In this document: piece after piece, positions 18,220 to 26,318 of the stretch
How the letters are laid out: every line of letters starts with the position of its first letter
Position numbering within the stretch: the stretch's first letter is position 1
DNA from: Planctomycetota bacterium
GTDB lineage: Bacteria; Planctomycetota; Planctomycetia; Pirellulales; Pirellulaceae
Reading direction: 5' to 3'
DNA: 42,820 nt
Assembly: GCA_018970165.1 (NCBI GenBank)
Contig: JAGWWZ010000016.1
Span: forward strand, 1 to 42,820
Notes under the pieces: generated by a model
Seen by the model: only the letters and a program-made list of their open reading frames with translations
What the model was told of the DNA's origin: nothing
The model's database searches: none
Translations under genes and position numbers: made by a program

Positions 18220-18455
18220 GTCATTCTCAGTTCACACGAGGTTCTCTTTACTCGAGCAATCGTATCATTCTGCTGGAGCAATAACCACCATTCAAACTAC
18301 CCTTTCGCGGGGAGGTCAAGCGATTCCGTCCGGAAGTGGCCAAGAATTCGGTGGGGTAGTTACATATGTATCAAGTATAGGGTCTTTGCTATCCGACAAC
18401 GTAAGGGGAGCGCCGCAAGCTCCGTAATTCGCGACTTCGCAGAGTGTGGCTAGCC
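18220..18455. promoter_or_regulatory. Divergent intergenic region between adaptor operon and TolC-like gene
   Basis: About 235 bp must hold the promoters for the GAF-HlyD operon (leftward) and the TolC-like gene (rightward). A small inverted repeat, GGAGC-gccgcaa-GCTCC (18407-18423), lies just upstream of the TolC start. No convincing sigma70 pair is visible. Confidence 0.4.
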
Positions 18456-20363
18456 ATGAGAGCCCGACACATGACCCTGAAAAAATCGTATGAAGAGTCC
18501 TACCGAGCATTTCGCTTCATAGCGGTGCTAGCGATTTCGTGCACTGGGTGCAATCTTTCGGAAAGCCGCCCAAAGTTCCACGCCAGTCATTTTGGCAATG
18601 GGCCAATTCCGCAACTGCGGCCTTCCGATCCACTGGACTCCGCGAATATGCCAGCTTATGCGGAGCCGCTTTCTCCGTTTGACATACAGGAGACGGACCT
18701 GACGCCGGACCGTTTTCGCGGAATGTCACTGGAGAATTGTATTGCCGAAGCGCTGAGCAACTCGCGTTTGATGCGTGATCTGGGTGTGACCGTTCTGCGT
18801 TCCAGCGCTCTGGCGCGCACGAACTTGGATCCTGCGATTGTCTACAGCGATCCGCGGCAAGGGGAAGAAGCAGCATTGAGTGCTTTCGACGCGAACCTGT
18901 TCGCATCGAGCTTCTTCGAGAACAACAACAAAGGATTCAATAACAGTTTCTACGGTCAAAACGGTATATTCAGTCAGGATCTTAGCACCACTCAGGTGGG
19001 TATCAACAAGCGATCGGCGACCGGTGCGATCTTTACGGTTAGAGAAGTCTCGGTTTTCGACCGAAACAACCAAGCTGGCAACCGCTTCGGCCCCTACAGT
19101 TGGGACAATTTCATTGAAGCTCAAGCAAGGCAGCCTTTGCTCCTCGGGTCTGGAACCGAATTCAACAGAATCGCTGGTCCCGGCGCGACACCTGGGCAAC
19201 TTAACGGTGTATTGCTCGCACGCGTTCGCACCGACATCAGTCTCGTTGAGTTTGAGACTTCGGTCCGCGACTTCGTAGCCGACGTGGAAAATGCCTACTG
19301 GGACCTCTACTACGCATACCGCGATTTGGACGCCCGCATCGATGCTAGAAATATCGCGCAGGAAACCGAAAAATACATTCTCGCGAAGAACGACACTCCC
19401 GCCCAAGATCTTGCGCAGGCCAAAGAGCAAAGCATTCGGTTTCAAGCCGACGTTGTCGATGCATTGAACGGAAGACCATTGGACGGAACCAGAACCAACA
19501 ATGGAAGTTCCGGAGGCACGTTCCGTGGTGCGGGTGGAGTACGCGTTTGTGAAAGAAAACTAAGGCTTCTCATCGGCGCACCCATTAATGATGGGATGTT
19601 AATCCATACGCTCGATCATCCTACGACTGCGAACGTGTTATTTGACTGGAGTACTTGCATCGATGAAGCTCTCCAATTCCGGGAGGAATTGCGTCGCCAG
19701 AGATGGGTCATCAAGCAACATGAGTTGGAACTGATCGCGAATAGGAACTTTCTCAAGCCTCAGTTGGATGCGATTTCGACTTACCGGATTCGCGGATTCG
19801 GAGAGGATTGGCGATCTCCTTGGAACTCCGATTTCTCCGAATGGGCGCTCGGCCTTGATTACCAAATGCCGGTCGGTTTCCGTCGCGGGAATTCAGCAGT
19901 TCGGTTCTCGCAATTGCAACTCGTTCGTGCTACGGAATTGCTCCGAGAACAGGAACGAGCGGTTCACTTTGGATTGAGCAATGCGATTAATGACGCGAAG
20001 CGATCGTTCGATATCGTAAATCTTCAACGAGAACGTCTGGTCGCCATCACCGACCAGTTAGAGGCAACGCGAGAAATCTTTACAAAGGATGGATTCCGGG
20101 AATTGGACGTCGTTCTGGAGACACATCGCCGACTGCTGGATGCTAGGCTTCGATACTTCCAGGCCGAAGTGGAATACGGATTGTCTCTGCGGAATGTCAA
20201 TCTGGAGAAAGGTACGTTGTTACGATACTGCAACGTCTTCCTGAGCGAATCAGCTACCGACGGAGTTGCGGTTGCTAAATCGCGTGATCGCGTAGAAGCT
20301 CAGGATTATAATAAGGTTCCCGGTTATCGGGATTTGATTATCGGACGCCCCTCTTACCGCTGA
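18456..20363 (+). CDS. TolC-like outer-membrane efflux protein (635 aa)
   Basis: A basic start and hydrophobic segment (FRFIAVLAISCTGC) end in cysteines compatible with lipoprotein processing, as in OprM-type factors. The body has the alternating coiled-coil and strand pattern of outer-membrane efflux proteins: LENCIAEALSNSRLMRDLG, then VRDFVADVENAYWDLYYAYRDLDARI, and the second repeat RFSQLQLVRATELLREQERA with VNLQRERLVAITDQLEATREIF. At 635 aa it is longer than typical TolC (about 470-490), with extra sequence around 100-240 and 340-380. The start is uncertain: GTG at 18444, ATG at 18456 and ATG at 18471 are all in frame, and none has a strong Shine-Dalgarno. It is divergent from the adaptor operon and probably the outer-membrane channel of the same export complex. 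Confidence 0.87.
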   Translation: MRARHMTLKKSYEESYRAFRFIAVLAISCTGCNLSESRPKFHASHFGNGPIPQLRPSDPLDSANMPAYAEPLSPFDIQETDLTPDRFRGMSLENCIAEALSNSRLMRDLGVTVLRSSALARTNLDPAIVYSDPRQGEEAALSAFDANLFASSFFENNNKGFNNSFYGQNGIFSQDLSTTQVGINKRSATGAIFTVREVSVFDRNNQAGNRFGPYSWDNFIEAQARQPLLLGSGTEFNRIAGPGATPGQLNGVLLARVRTDISLVEFETSVRDFVADVENAYWDLYYAYRDLDARIDARNIAQETEKYILAKNDTPAQDLAQAKEQSIRFQADVVDALNGRPLDGTRTNNGSSGGTFRGAGGVRVCERKLRLLIGAPINDGMLIHTLDHPTTANVLFDWSTCIDEALQFREELRRQRWVIKQHELELIANRNFLKPQLDAISTYRIRGFGEDWRSPWNSDFSEWALGLDYQMPVGFRRGNSAVRFSQLQLVRATELLREQERAVHFGLSNAINDAKRSFDIVNLQRERLVAITDQLEATREIFTKDGFRELDVVLETHRRLLDARLRYFQAEVEYGLSLRNVNLEKGTLLRYCNVFLSESATDGVAVAKSRDRVEAQDYNKVPGYRDLIIGRPSYR

Positions 20364-20378
20364 TCGAGGACGGGTTGT

Positions 20379-21530
20379 CTAGCGGAAGTCCAGGGAGTCC
20401 AATACTTCAACTTGGTCTCGGATAGTGTGAGCAACGATCCGAGATTCCCGCAAAAAAATTAAGCCTGACAGGGATACTCCCAACCATTTCGCAATCGTTG
20501 CGTCGGGCATGGATTCCAGCACATTCGCAACGCCGCTGGGCCAGCACCAAGGAACAAACCCCCCTCGTTCGCTGAAACCTGGGACAGCCGCGACACCCAG
20601 ATCGGTAAGGCACTCTTCGAGTCCTTCGCTTTTTGGTCGATACGTGACGAGAATCAAGCCGTCGAGTGCGATGAGTCGTTCTGCGAAACGACTATGCAGA
20701 TGCGAGAACCATTCGGTTTTTTGTATGGCTACAGGGAAGGCAGAACCCTTCGGGTCGAGATGCGGATACAAAGGGATTCTCTTGATGGATGGCATGAGGT
20801 TCAGATCGATTTTCGCGAGATGAACGATCACGAAAAAGTCCAGATGGTTTGCCAAAGCTTGTATCGTTTCCTTGAACTCAACGATCGGCTTGCCCGTGAC
20901 CTTCATCATTCGAACGACGGATTCCACCGAGCTTATGTCAGGAATCGAATGATCCGTCTCATCCGACACATCTTCCGGGGCCGCATCGAGCCGCTTCACG
21001 ACCTCGCTCAAGTTGGTTCCAGACTTCCGAAAATAACTCGAAGGGCCCACGACAAGACTCGATTCCAACGAAGAATCATGATTCGAGACCTCGGATTCAG
21101 GGCTGATGATGTTCAAGTCTTCCTTGGCTTTGAGGGGTTGCCCCTGGTTTGATTGCGCCACTGGTTGATCAGACGGTGACGGATCCTCGTCTGACTCCTC
21201 GACAATCTTCTCCCATCGGACTTGAAATCGAGTTCGCCCCGCCTTGAAAATCGCCCCTGCGGAGATCGTCTCCTCTGTCACCTTCCGACCGTCGAGCTTT
21301 GTTCCATTCTTGCTGTTGCAATCCTTGAGCTTGACCTTCCCCTTTTCGTTGATCACTTGGAAGTGGAATCGTGACATGGCGGGGTCGTTGATTGCGGTCA
21401 CCAACTGGGAAGTTCCGCGGACTCCACCGAACGTACGAGTGATGCCGTTCTCCACAACATATGACTTCAATTCCACCCCTTCGGGACCTGAAATCACTTC
21501 AACAATCAGATTCTTTGGCGGCGGGCTCAA
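20379..21530 (-). CDS. FHA domain protein with possible DUF4123-like C-terminal domain (383 aa)
   Basis: The N-terminal 110 residues form an FHA domain: TRTFGGVRGTSQLVTAI, then MSRFHFQVI (S-R-x-H) and LKDCNSKNGTKLDGRKV (N-G-T). A polar linker (110-225) follows. The C-terminus (about 226-383) resembles the layout of DUF4123, the T6SS effector-chaperone family: FVIVHLAKIDLNLMP, a middle FSHLHSRFAERLIALDGLIL helix, and FVPWCWPSGVANVLESM in place of the usual fRfyDprvl block. This match is weak and by eye. The start is TTG at 21530: an in-frame TAA lies 18 nt upstream and the next in-frame start would cut into the FHA fold. It is convergent with the TolC-like gene (15 bp) and divergent from the exported protein gene. 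Confidence 0.8.
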   Translation of the reverse strand: MSPPPKNLIVEVISGPEGVELKSYVVENGITRTFGGVRGTSQLVTAINDPAMSRFHFQVINEKGKVKLKDCNSKNGTKLDGRKVTEETISAGAIFKAGRTRFQVRWEKIVEESDEDPSPSDQPVAQSNQGQPLKAKEDLNIISPESEVSNHDSSLESSLVVGPSSYFRKSGTNLSEVVKRLDAAPEDVSDETDHSIPDISSVESVVRMMKVTGKPIVEFKETIQALANHLDFFVIVHLAKIDLNLMPSIKRIPLYPHLDPKGSAFPVAIQKTEWFSHLHSRFAERLIALDGLILVTYRPKSEGLEECLTDLGVAAVPGFSERGGFVPWCWPSGVANVLESMPDATIAKWLGVSLSGLIFLRESRIVAHTIRDQVEVLDSLDFR

Positions 21531-21784
21531 TGGCTTGAAACACTCTTATGGGAAAGGTAAAGAAGTGGATTATTCCATGGTAGTTTAACGCGAATCGATG
21601 CGCCAAGTTGTTTACTGAGCTAGCTCGCAAGCTTTTGTGACTTCTTAAACTTTTGGGATTAGGAAATCTGTGCGGGCGAGCATATCAAGGCTTTCCAAGG
21701 GATCATCGAATTTACAGGAAAAACGTAACGGTTGAACCGAGAAATCAACCGATACCCAAAAAATGGCTCTGTCTCGTGTTGATT

Positions 21785-21790
21785 AGAGGT
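21785..21790 (+). promoter_or_regulatory. Ribosome binding site of the exported protein gene
   Basis: AGAGGT lies 5 nt before the ATG at 21796 and supports that start. Confidence 0.6.
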
Positions 21791-21795
21791 AAGTT

Positions 21796-22617
21796 ATGCA
21801 AATCAAGACACACCCGATTAGGTGGTTCCATCTGTGCCTATATTCCGCCATCGGCATTTTTTCAGGCCCCATATTGTCAGCCAATGGACAAACGCAAGTT
21901 TCGCTGAAAGCTTTACAGCCTATTTCAAATACCCCGGTGCTTGTCTCTCTCCCATCACCTGAGTCTAGCGAATTGTCTGCAGACAATTCGCAAACAGAAC
22001 CCGCTCGGTCCCAAGTCGATACAGTTTCACCCGGAGTGATTACTGCGAATATTGCCTTGCAACCACTCCCGATCATCGCGGAGAACCTTCCCTCACCGCA
22101 CCCAGTGATCAGTGTCGTTTCCCTACAACCTCTCCCAACAACGCAGGAGAAAGACCAAGGTAAAGAGCAGGGAGATGCTCTTCTCAACAGACTGTTCGCT
22201 TTCGATGTGGTCCGACTCACAGAGAATCCGACCGATCCAAATAAACTCATGAAGGATTTGCCCATGCAGGGTTTGCCATTGGATCGAAGGTATTTCGAAT
22301 CTGCTTTGGTCGCGGAACCAACGAGGTTGCAAAGCCCGGAAATCGGTCCTTATCCTTGGAGTGCCCACGGATATTGTTGGGAGAGTCCATCTTTCTGTTT
22401 CTCTCCTCTGTATTTCGAACAGCCGAATTTGGAACGCTATGGACAGGGGGTTGGTCGCCCATTCACTTCGGCATCGTCGGCCGTTGCATTCGTCACCGAT
22501 ATAACCACTCTCCCGATTGCATTGATATGCAGTCCGCCTCACAGCAAGTCGTGCACCTTGGGACATCATCGTCCAGGAGATTGCGCTCCGTACCAAAGGA
22601 AAACATCGGATCATTGA
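21796..22617 (+). CDS. Planctomycete-type exported protein, function unknown (273 aa)
   Basis: A signal peptide (basic MQIKTHPIRW, hydrophobic FHLCLYSAIGIFSG, end near SANGQ) precedes a Pro/Ser-rich linker in which LQPLP or LQPIS recurs three times (about residues 40, 75 and 113). The C-terminal 80 residues hold Trp, Cys and Tyr in a pattern seen in planctomycete exported proteins: GYCWESPSFCFSPLYFEQPN followed by LERYGQG, then RPFTSASSAVAF. Several cysteines (at least five in the last 90 residues) suggest disulfides in the periplasm. The coding sequence contains a 24-bp perfect palindrome (21968-21991). The next gene, the sigma54 activator, begins 88 bp downstream. No function can be assigned. 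Confidence 0.75.
   Translation: MQIKTHPIRWFHLCLYSAIGIFSGPILSANGQTQVSLKALQPISNTPVLVSLPSPESSELSADNSQTEPARSQVDTVSPGVITANIALQPLPIIAENLPSPHPVISVVSLQPLPTTQEKDQGKEQGDALLNRLFAFDVVRLTENPTDPNKLMKDLPMQGLPLDRRYFESALVAEPTRLQSPEIGPYPWSAHGYCWESPSFCFSPLYFEQPNLERYGQGVGRPFTSASSAVAFVTDITTLPIALICSPPHSKSCTLGHHRPGDCAPYQRKTSDH
21968..21991. repeat. 24-bp perfect palindrome inside the exported protein gene
   Basis: The 12-bp arms GCGAATTGTCTG and CAGACAATTCGC are perfect reverse complements with no spacer. The site encodes part of the low-complexity linker (SELSADNSQ), about 170 bp after the start codon. The outer flanking bases do not extend the symmetry. It could be a dimeric regulator operator, a cruciform or hairpin in the mRNA, or chance. 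Confidence 0.85.
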
Positions 22618-22705
22618 TGCCACTTCCTAGGGACTACTTGTAGCAAAATGAGACAGCCTGCTCTATACTAGCGCTGTTTCACCCTCCAGGAATCTCACCC
22701 TTGGC

Positions 22706-24559
22706 ATGTCGACTTATTTGGCCGTAACGCGCGGCAATGATCTCAATGCTCGGTTCCCGCTTAACCGCACGCTGGAAAATCGGATCGGTCGCGGGATGGA
22801 ATGCCAAGTCCAGATCAGCGATCCGCTTGCATCCCGGGTCCATGCAACCATTTTGCACCAAGAGGGTCAGTGGGTCGTTGTGGATGCGGGATCGCGAAAC
22901 GGAACGCTCCTGAACGGTTCGCGGATCGACTCGGCGACTCTCGCCAACTGCCACAAGATCCGAATTGGAAACACCGAGTTTCAATTCGTCGACGACACGA
23001 TCACCGAGGACTTGACCCTGGAGCGGATCAACTTGTCCCACGACCTTGTTGCTGGGGAAGGGACAAAAGGATCTGCGGGCTACGTAACCGGCATGAGCGC
23101 CTTTGAATCCCTTCGCAAGGAGGGTCGCGCCGAGGATCTATCGGATCTACATCAATTGTCGCTCCGATGCATTTCGATCTCCCGATCCGACGAGTTGGCT
23201 CGTATGGCACTGGAGGTCATGCGTGCACGGACCCGCGCGACGGTCGCCGCCTTCCTCATCGCCAACGAATATGGGGGCTTGGATGTGCATTCTCAGATCC
23301 CGTCTTCATCGGAAAAGCATTTCCCATTGAGCGATCAATTGACCGATATGGTCTGCAAACATTCCCAGGCTGTTTGGTTGAAAAAAGAATCCAAGGGTAC
23401 GAGCGAGAGTTCGAAACGCCATTATGTCGATGCGATTTGTGTCCCGCTAATCGACGGTCAGAAGACGATCGGCGCAGTCCACCTATATCGTGAGAAACAG
23501 GTTTTTGAAAGTCATGCGTTTGATTTCGCGATTGCTGCATCGAATATTTTATCCGCAGCGCTCGTCCGAGCCCGTTCGGCCGAGTCTCTCAGAATTCATC
23601 ATGATCGGATCGCTGACAAAAACGCGGCGTTCGATGAGTTGCTCGGTGAGAGCAATGTCATGCTCGAACTCAAAGAGCGATTGACGCGTGTAGCCCGGGC
23701 ATCGGGATGTATCTTGATTCGAGGCGAAAGCGGCTCGGGCAAGGAACTTGTGGCCAGGGCTATCCATCGCGCTAGTCCCCGGGCGAACGTACCGATGCTC
23801 AGCGTGAACTGCGCAGCGATCCCATCGGAGCTGATGGAGAGTCAATTGTTCGGCCATATGCGAGGAGCGTTCACGGGCGCTGACAAAGACCATATCGGTT
23901 GGTTCCAACAAGCCAACAACGGGACCCTGTTCCTCGATGAGATCGGCGAGATGACTCTCGATGGCCAAGCGAAGTTGTTGAGAATCCTCGAAGGCCATCC
24001 TTTCCTGCCGGTCGGAGGGCGAAAGGAGATTCGTGTGGATGTTCGAGTGCTTGCAGCGACGAATCGGGATCTGCGCGAGTTTGTTGCGGAGAAACGATTT
24101 CGTGAGGATCTGTTTTACCGGCTGAGTGTTTTCGAAATCCTGGTGCCGCCTCTGCGTCAGCGAGGCGAAGACATCAGACTATTGATCGATCATTTCTTTG
24201 ATCACTTCTCGCGCCAACACGGTCGCTCGGGATTGAAGCTGAGTGCATCGGCCCGCAGCATGTTGCTCGAATACACTTGGCCGGGAAACGTTCGGCAACT
24301 GAGAAATGTGATCGACAGCGCAGTTGTTTTGGCGGTGGGCAATGAGATACGCCCATGCGATTTGACGCTTCATGAAGCCCGATCTGATTCGTTTGACACG
24401 CTCAATATCGAGCATTGGGAACAGCGACTAATCCGCGAAGCGCTTCGACGTACTCGGGGAAACATTCCGGAATCCTCGGAACTGTTAGGAATCTCTCGCG
24501 CAACACTTTATAGAAAACTCGATACGTATTCCATCCAGCGAGAGGAATTCACGGGTTGA
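22706..24559 (+). CDS. Sigma54-dependent activator with FHA and GAF sensor domains (617 aa)
   Basis: Residues 1-95 are an FHA domain (IGRGMECQVQISDPLASRVHA; AGSRNGTLLNG). Residues 150-300 resemble a GAF domain (ARMALEVMRARTRATVAAFL). The AAA+ domain (about 313-545) has Walker A GESGSGKE, the sigma54-contacting loop GAFTGA, Walker B TLFLDEIGE, and the arginine-finger region FREDLFYRLSVF. A Fis-type HTH ends the protein (IPESSELLGISRATLYRKL). All parts needed to activate RNA polymerase-sigma54 are intact. The FHA in place of a receiver domain suggests control by Ser/Thr phosphorylation rather than a two-component phosphorelay. The ATG at 22706 starts directly before the FHA. Its targets are unknown; neighbouring FHA and export genes are possible ones. 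Confidence 0.93.
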   Translation: MSTYLAVTRGNDLNARFPLNRTLENRIGRGMECQVQISDPLASRVHATILHQEGQWVVVDAGSRNGTLLNGSRIDSATLANCHKIRIGNTEFQFVDDTITEDLTLERINLSHDLVAGEGTKGSAGYVTGMSAFESLRKEGRAEDLSDLHQLSLRCISISRSDELARMALEVMRARTRATVAAFLIANEYGGLDVHSQIPSSSEKHFPLSDQLTDMVCKHSQAVWLKKESKGTSESSKRHYVDAICVPLIDGQKTIGAVHLYREKQVFESHAFDFAIAASNILSAALVRARSAESLRIHHDRIADKNAAFDELLGESNVMLELKERLTRVARASGCILIRGESGSGKELVARAIHRASPRANVPMLSVNCAAIPSELMESQLFGHMRGAFTGADKDHIGWFQQANNGTLFLDEIGEMTLDGQAKLLRILEGHPFLPVGGRKEIRVDVRVLAATNRDLREFVAEKRFREDLFYRLSVFEILVPPLRQRGEDIRLLIDHFFDHFSRQHGRSGLKLSASARSMLLEYTWPGNVRQLRNVIDSAVVLAVGNEIRPCDLTLHEARSDSFDTLNIEHWEQRLIREALRRTRGNIPESSELLGISRATLYRKLDTYSIQREEFTG

Positions 24560-24574
24560 TTGCGAGGAGAAGAT

Positions 24575-26281
24575 CTACTTCTTCTTTTCACTACCGCGCA
24601 AGGAGTTGAAGTATTCCTTGAGTTGATCGCGCTGGGCCTTTGGCAATTGAATATTCTCAATCGCGTCGGGTTCATCGGGCTGGGATGAGAGTACCGCATC
24701 GCGAGCTTCTTCGCGGGTTACTCCCTTGCGGTTTTTGCCACCAACTTTGCCGCCGTTGACCGTTTCCCCTTTGCGAATCTGATCTCGGACTTGGGCGTCG
24801 TATTCGTTGAACTCGGATTCCTCCTCATCTCGATCCCCTTCGCCTTGCCCCTCTCCCATACCGTCCCCGTTCCCCTTTTCTTTTCCTTTTCCTTTCTCCC
24901 CCCGCTGGCCCTTCTTGCCTTGGTTGCCCTTGGATCCCTTGGATCCCTTTTGGCATTCTGAACATCCTTCCCCCTGGCATTGGTCGCATCTGGATGCGTT
25001 CTTGGCTTCTTCGAATTGCTCGAGCATTTCCTCAAGCTCGTCGGCATTAGCTTGATTCTCGCTCAACTCACCGATCTGCTCCTTCATTTCTTCGAGAGCT
25101 TTGGCAGCGGATTGTTTGTCCCCTTCCTTCATGGCTTGCTGGGCTTTGGCTAGCTGCGATTGGAGCTTTTCCATAGCTTGGGATTCTTGTTCGCCATCGC
25201 CGAGTTTTTCGAGTTGCTTTCGGAGCGCGGCCGCCTTCTCGGTGTTCCCTTCCTGTTCGGCCTTTTCTAGTTCGCGCTTGGCGTCCTCTTTCGCCTGCTC
25301 TCGCTTTGCCTGGGCTTCCTGCATCGCCTTTTTCATTTGCTCGAGTTGGTTTTCGAGCTGTTTGGATTGCTGTTCGTCGAGCGATCCCGATTTCAGCCCG
25401 TCGATGACTTGTTCAAGTTCCTTTTCAGCTTGATCGAGATCTCCATCCTTAAGAGCCTTGGCGAGCTTTTCGGCGGGCCCTTTATCGAGATCCTTCAGGT
25501 TCTCAAGGGACTTTTTCATGCGTTCGCCGCCACCGAGAGCGTCTCGCTTTTGTTGCAGTTCCTGCTTGATGGAGTTCAAGTCAGCGAGTACTTTCTTGCG
25601 ATCCACGTCTTGGGTGTTTCGCAAGCTGTTTATTTTTTCTTCTATCCGTTTGAAATCTTCTGCTGCTTCAAGATCTCCAGCCTCCTCGGCTTCCTGGCGT
25701 TTCTTCTGAACCGCCTTGAGGATGGGTTGTGTACTGTTCTTGACGTTGACCATCGGTTGCGATGGCGAGTTGCCTGTCAACGGGTCGGATGCGACTTGGG
25801 CATCTGGCACCCAGAACAATGCGATGCATGCTGCCATGGGTAGTGCTGTCCATCCGATTTGCGGAGCTGGACGAATGGGGAACTGATCGCGTATATCGAT
25901 CCTTTCCAGCTGATGTTGGGTATCTTGAATCAGCGCCTTACCAACGGCAGAATCTCGATCCTGGGACTCGAGTACCAAAGCACTGGAACATCGTTCACGC
26001 AGTGAGAATCTGCGATCGAGTTCCACGGCTGCCGCCAGTCGGGATGGGCTAGTCCACCACGATCGCAGGAGGGACAGCAGGACTGCCGCGATCGCAGCCC
26101 CAATCATCCAAACGCGACTCCAAGAGTCGAACGTGTACGGAATAAACCAGAGTTTCGGGACGAGCATGGCGATGAAGCAGACCGTGAAGGCGGCTATCCA
26201 AAACCATCCCAAGTGATTGAGCCAGGACTGAAGCCACAGTCGCCGCCAGACCTTCGCGAGTTGTTTGTGCAAGATTTCCAT
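24575..26281 (-). CDS. DUF4175-like membrane protein with long coiled coil and CxxC zinc motif (568 aa)
   Basis: Two membrane helices lie near 24-42 and 56-74 and a third near 142-160 (GWTALPMAACIALFWV). The segment between them (LAAAVELDRRFSLRERCSSALVL) is typical of DUF4175-like proteins found beside MoxR/VWA genes. Residues 190-430 are highly charged (E, K, Q, A) and predict a long periplasmic or cytoplasmic coiled coil. C-x2-C-x4-C-x2-C follows (CDQCQGEGCSECQKG), a half DnaJ-type zinc site, then a Gly/Lys/Glu-rich tract. Its gene lies 37 bp downstream of the VWA protein gene on the same strand, so they probably form an operon. In related operons such pairs work with a MoxR ATPase, but none is present here. 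Role unknown. Confidence 0.78.
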   Translation of the reverse strand: MEILHKQLAKVWRRLWLQSWLNHLGWFWIAAFTVCFIAMLVPKLWFIPYTFDSWSRVWMIGAAIAAVLLSLLRSWWTSPSRLAAAVELDRRFSLRERCSSALVLESQDRDSAVGKALIQDTQHQLERIDIRDQFPIRPAPQIGWTALPMAACIALFWVPDAQVASDPLTGNSPSQPMVNVKNSTQPILKAVQKKRQEAEEAGDLEAAEDFKRIEEKINSLRNTQDVDRKKVLADLNSIKQELQQKRDALGGGERMKKSLENLKDLDKGPAEKLAKALKDGDLDQAEKELEQVIDGLKSGSLDEQQSKQLENQLEQMKKAMQEAQAKREQAKEDAKRELEKAEQEGNTEKAAALRKQLEKLGDGEQESQAMEKLQSQLAKAQQAMKEGDKQSAAKALEEMKEQIGELSENQANADELEEMLEQFEEAKNASRCDQCQGEGCSECQKGSKGSKGNQGKKGQRGEKGKGKEKGNGDGMGEGQGEGDRDEEESEFNEYDAQVRDQIRKGETVNGGKVGGKNRKGVTREEARDAVLSSQPDEPDAIENIQLPKAQRDQLKEYFNSLRGSEKKK

Positions 26282-26318
26282 AGCGACGATTTTGGCGAGT
26301 GCCGAAACGATTGGGAGA

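Noticed and set aside
18726-19445. A 239-codon minus-strand frame
   Set aside because: It lies wholly inside the TolC-like gene, which has clear family features.
24807-25433. Ser/Pro/Phe-rich plus-strand frames
   Set aside because: They are antisense to the charged coiled-coil protein. Low-complexity Glu/Lys codons read as Ser/Phe/Pro on the other strand.
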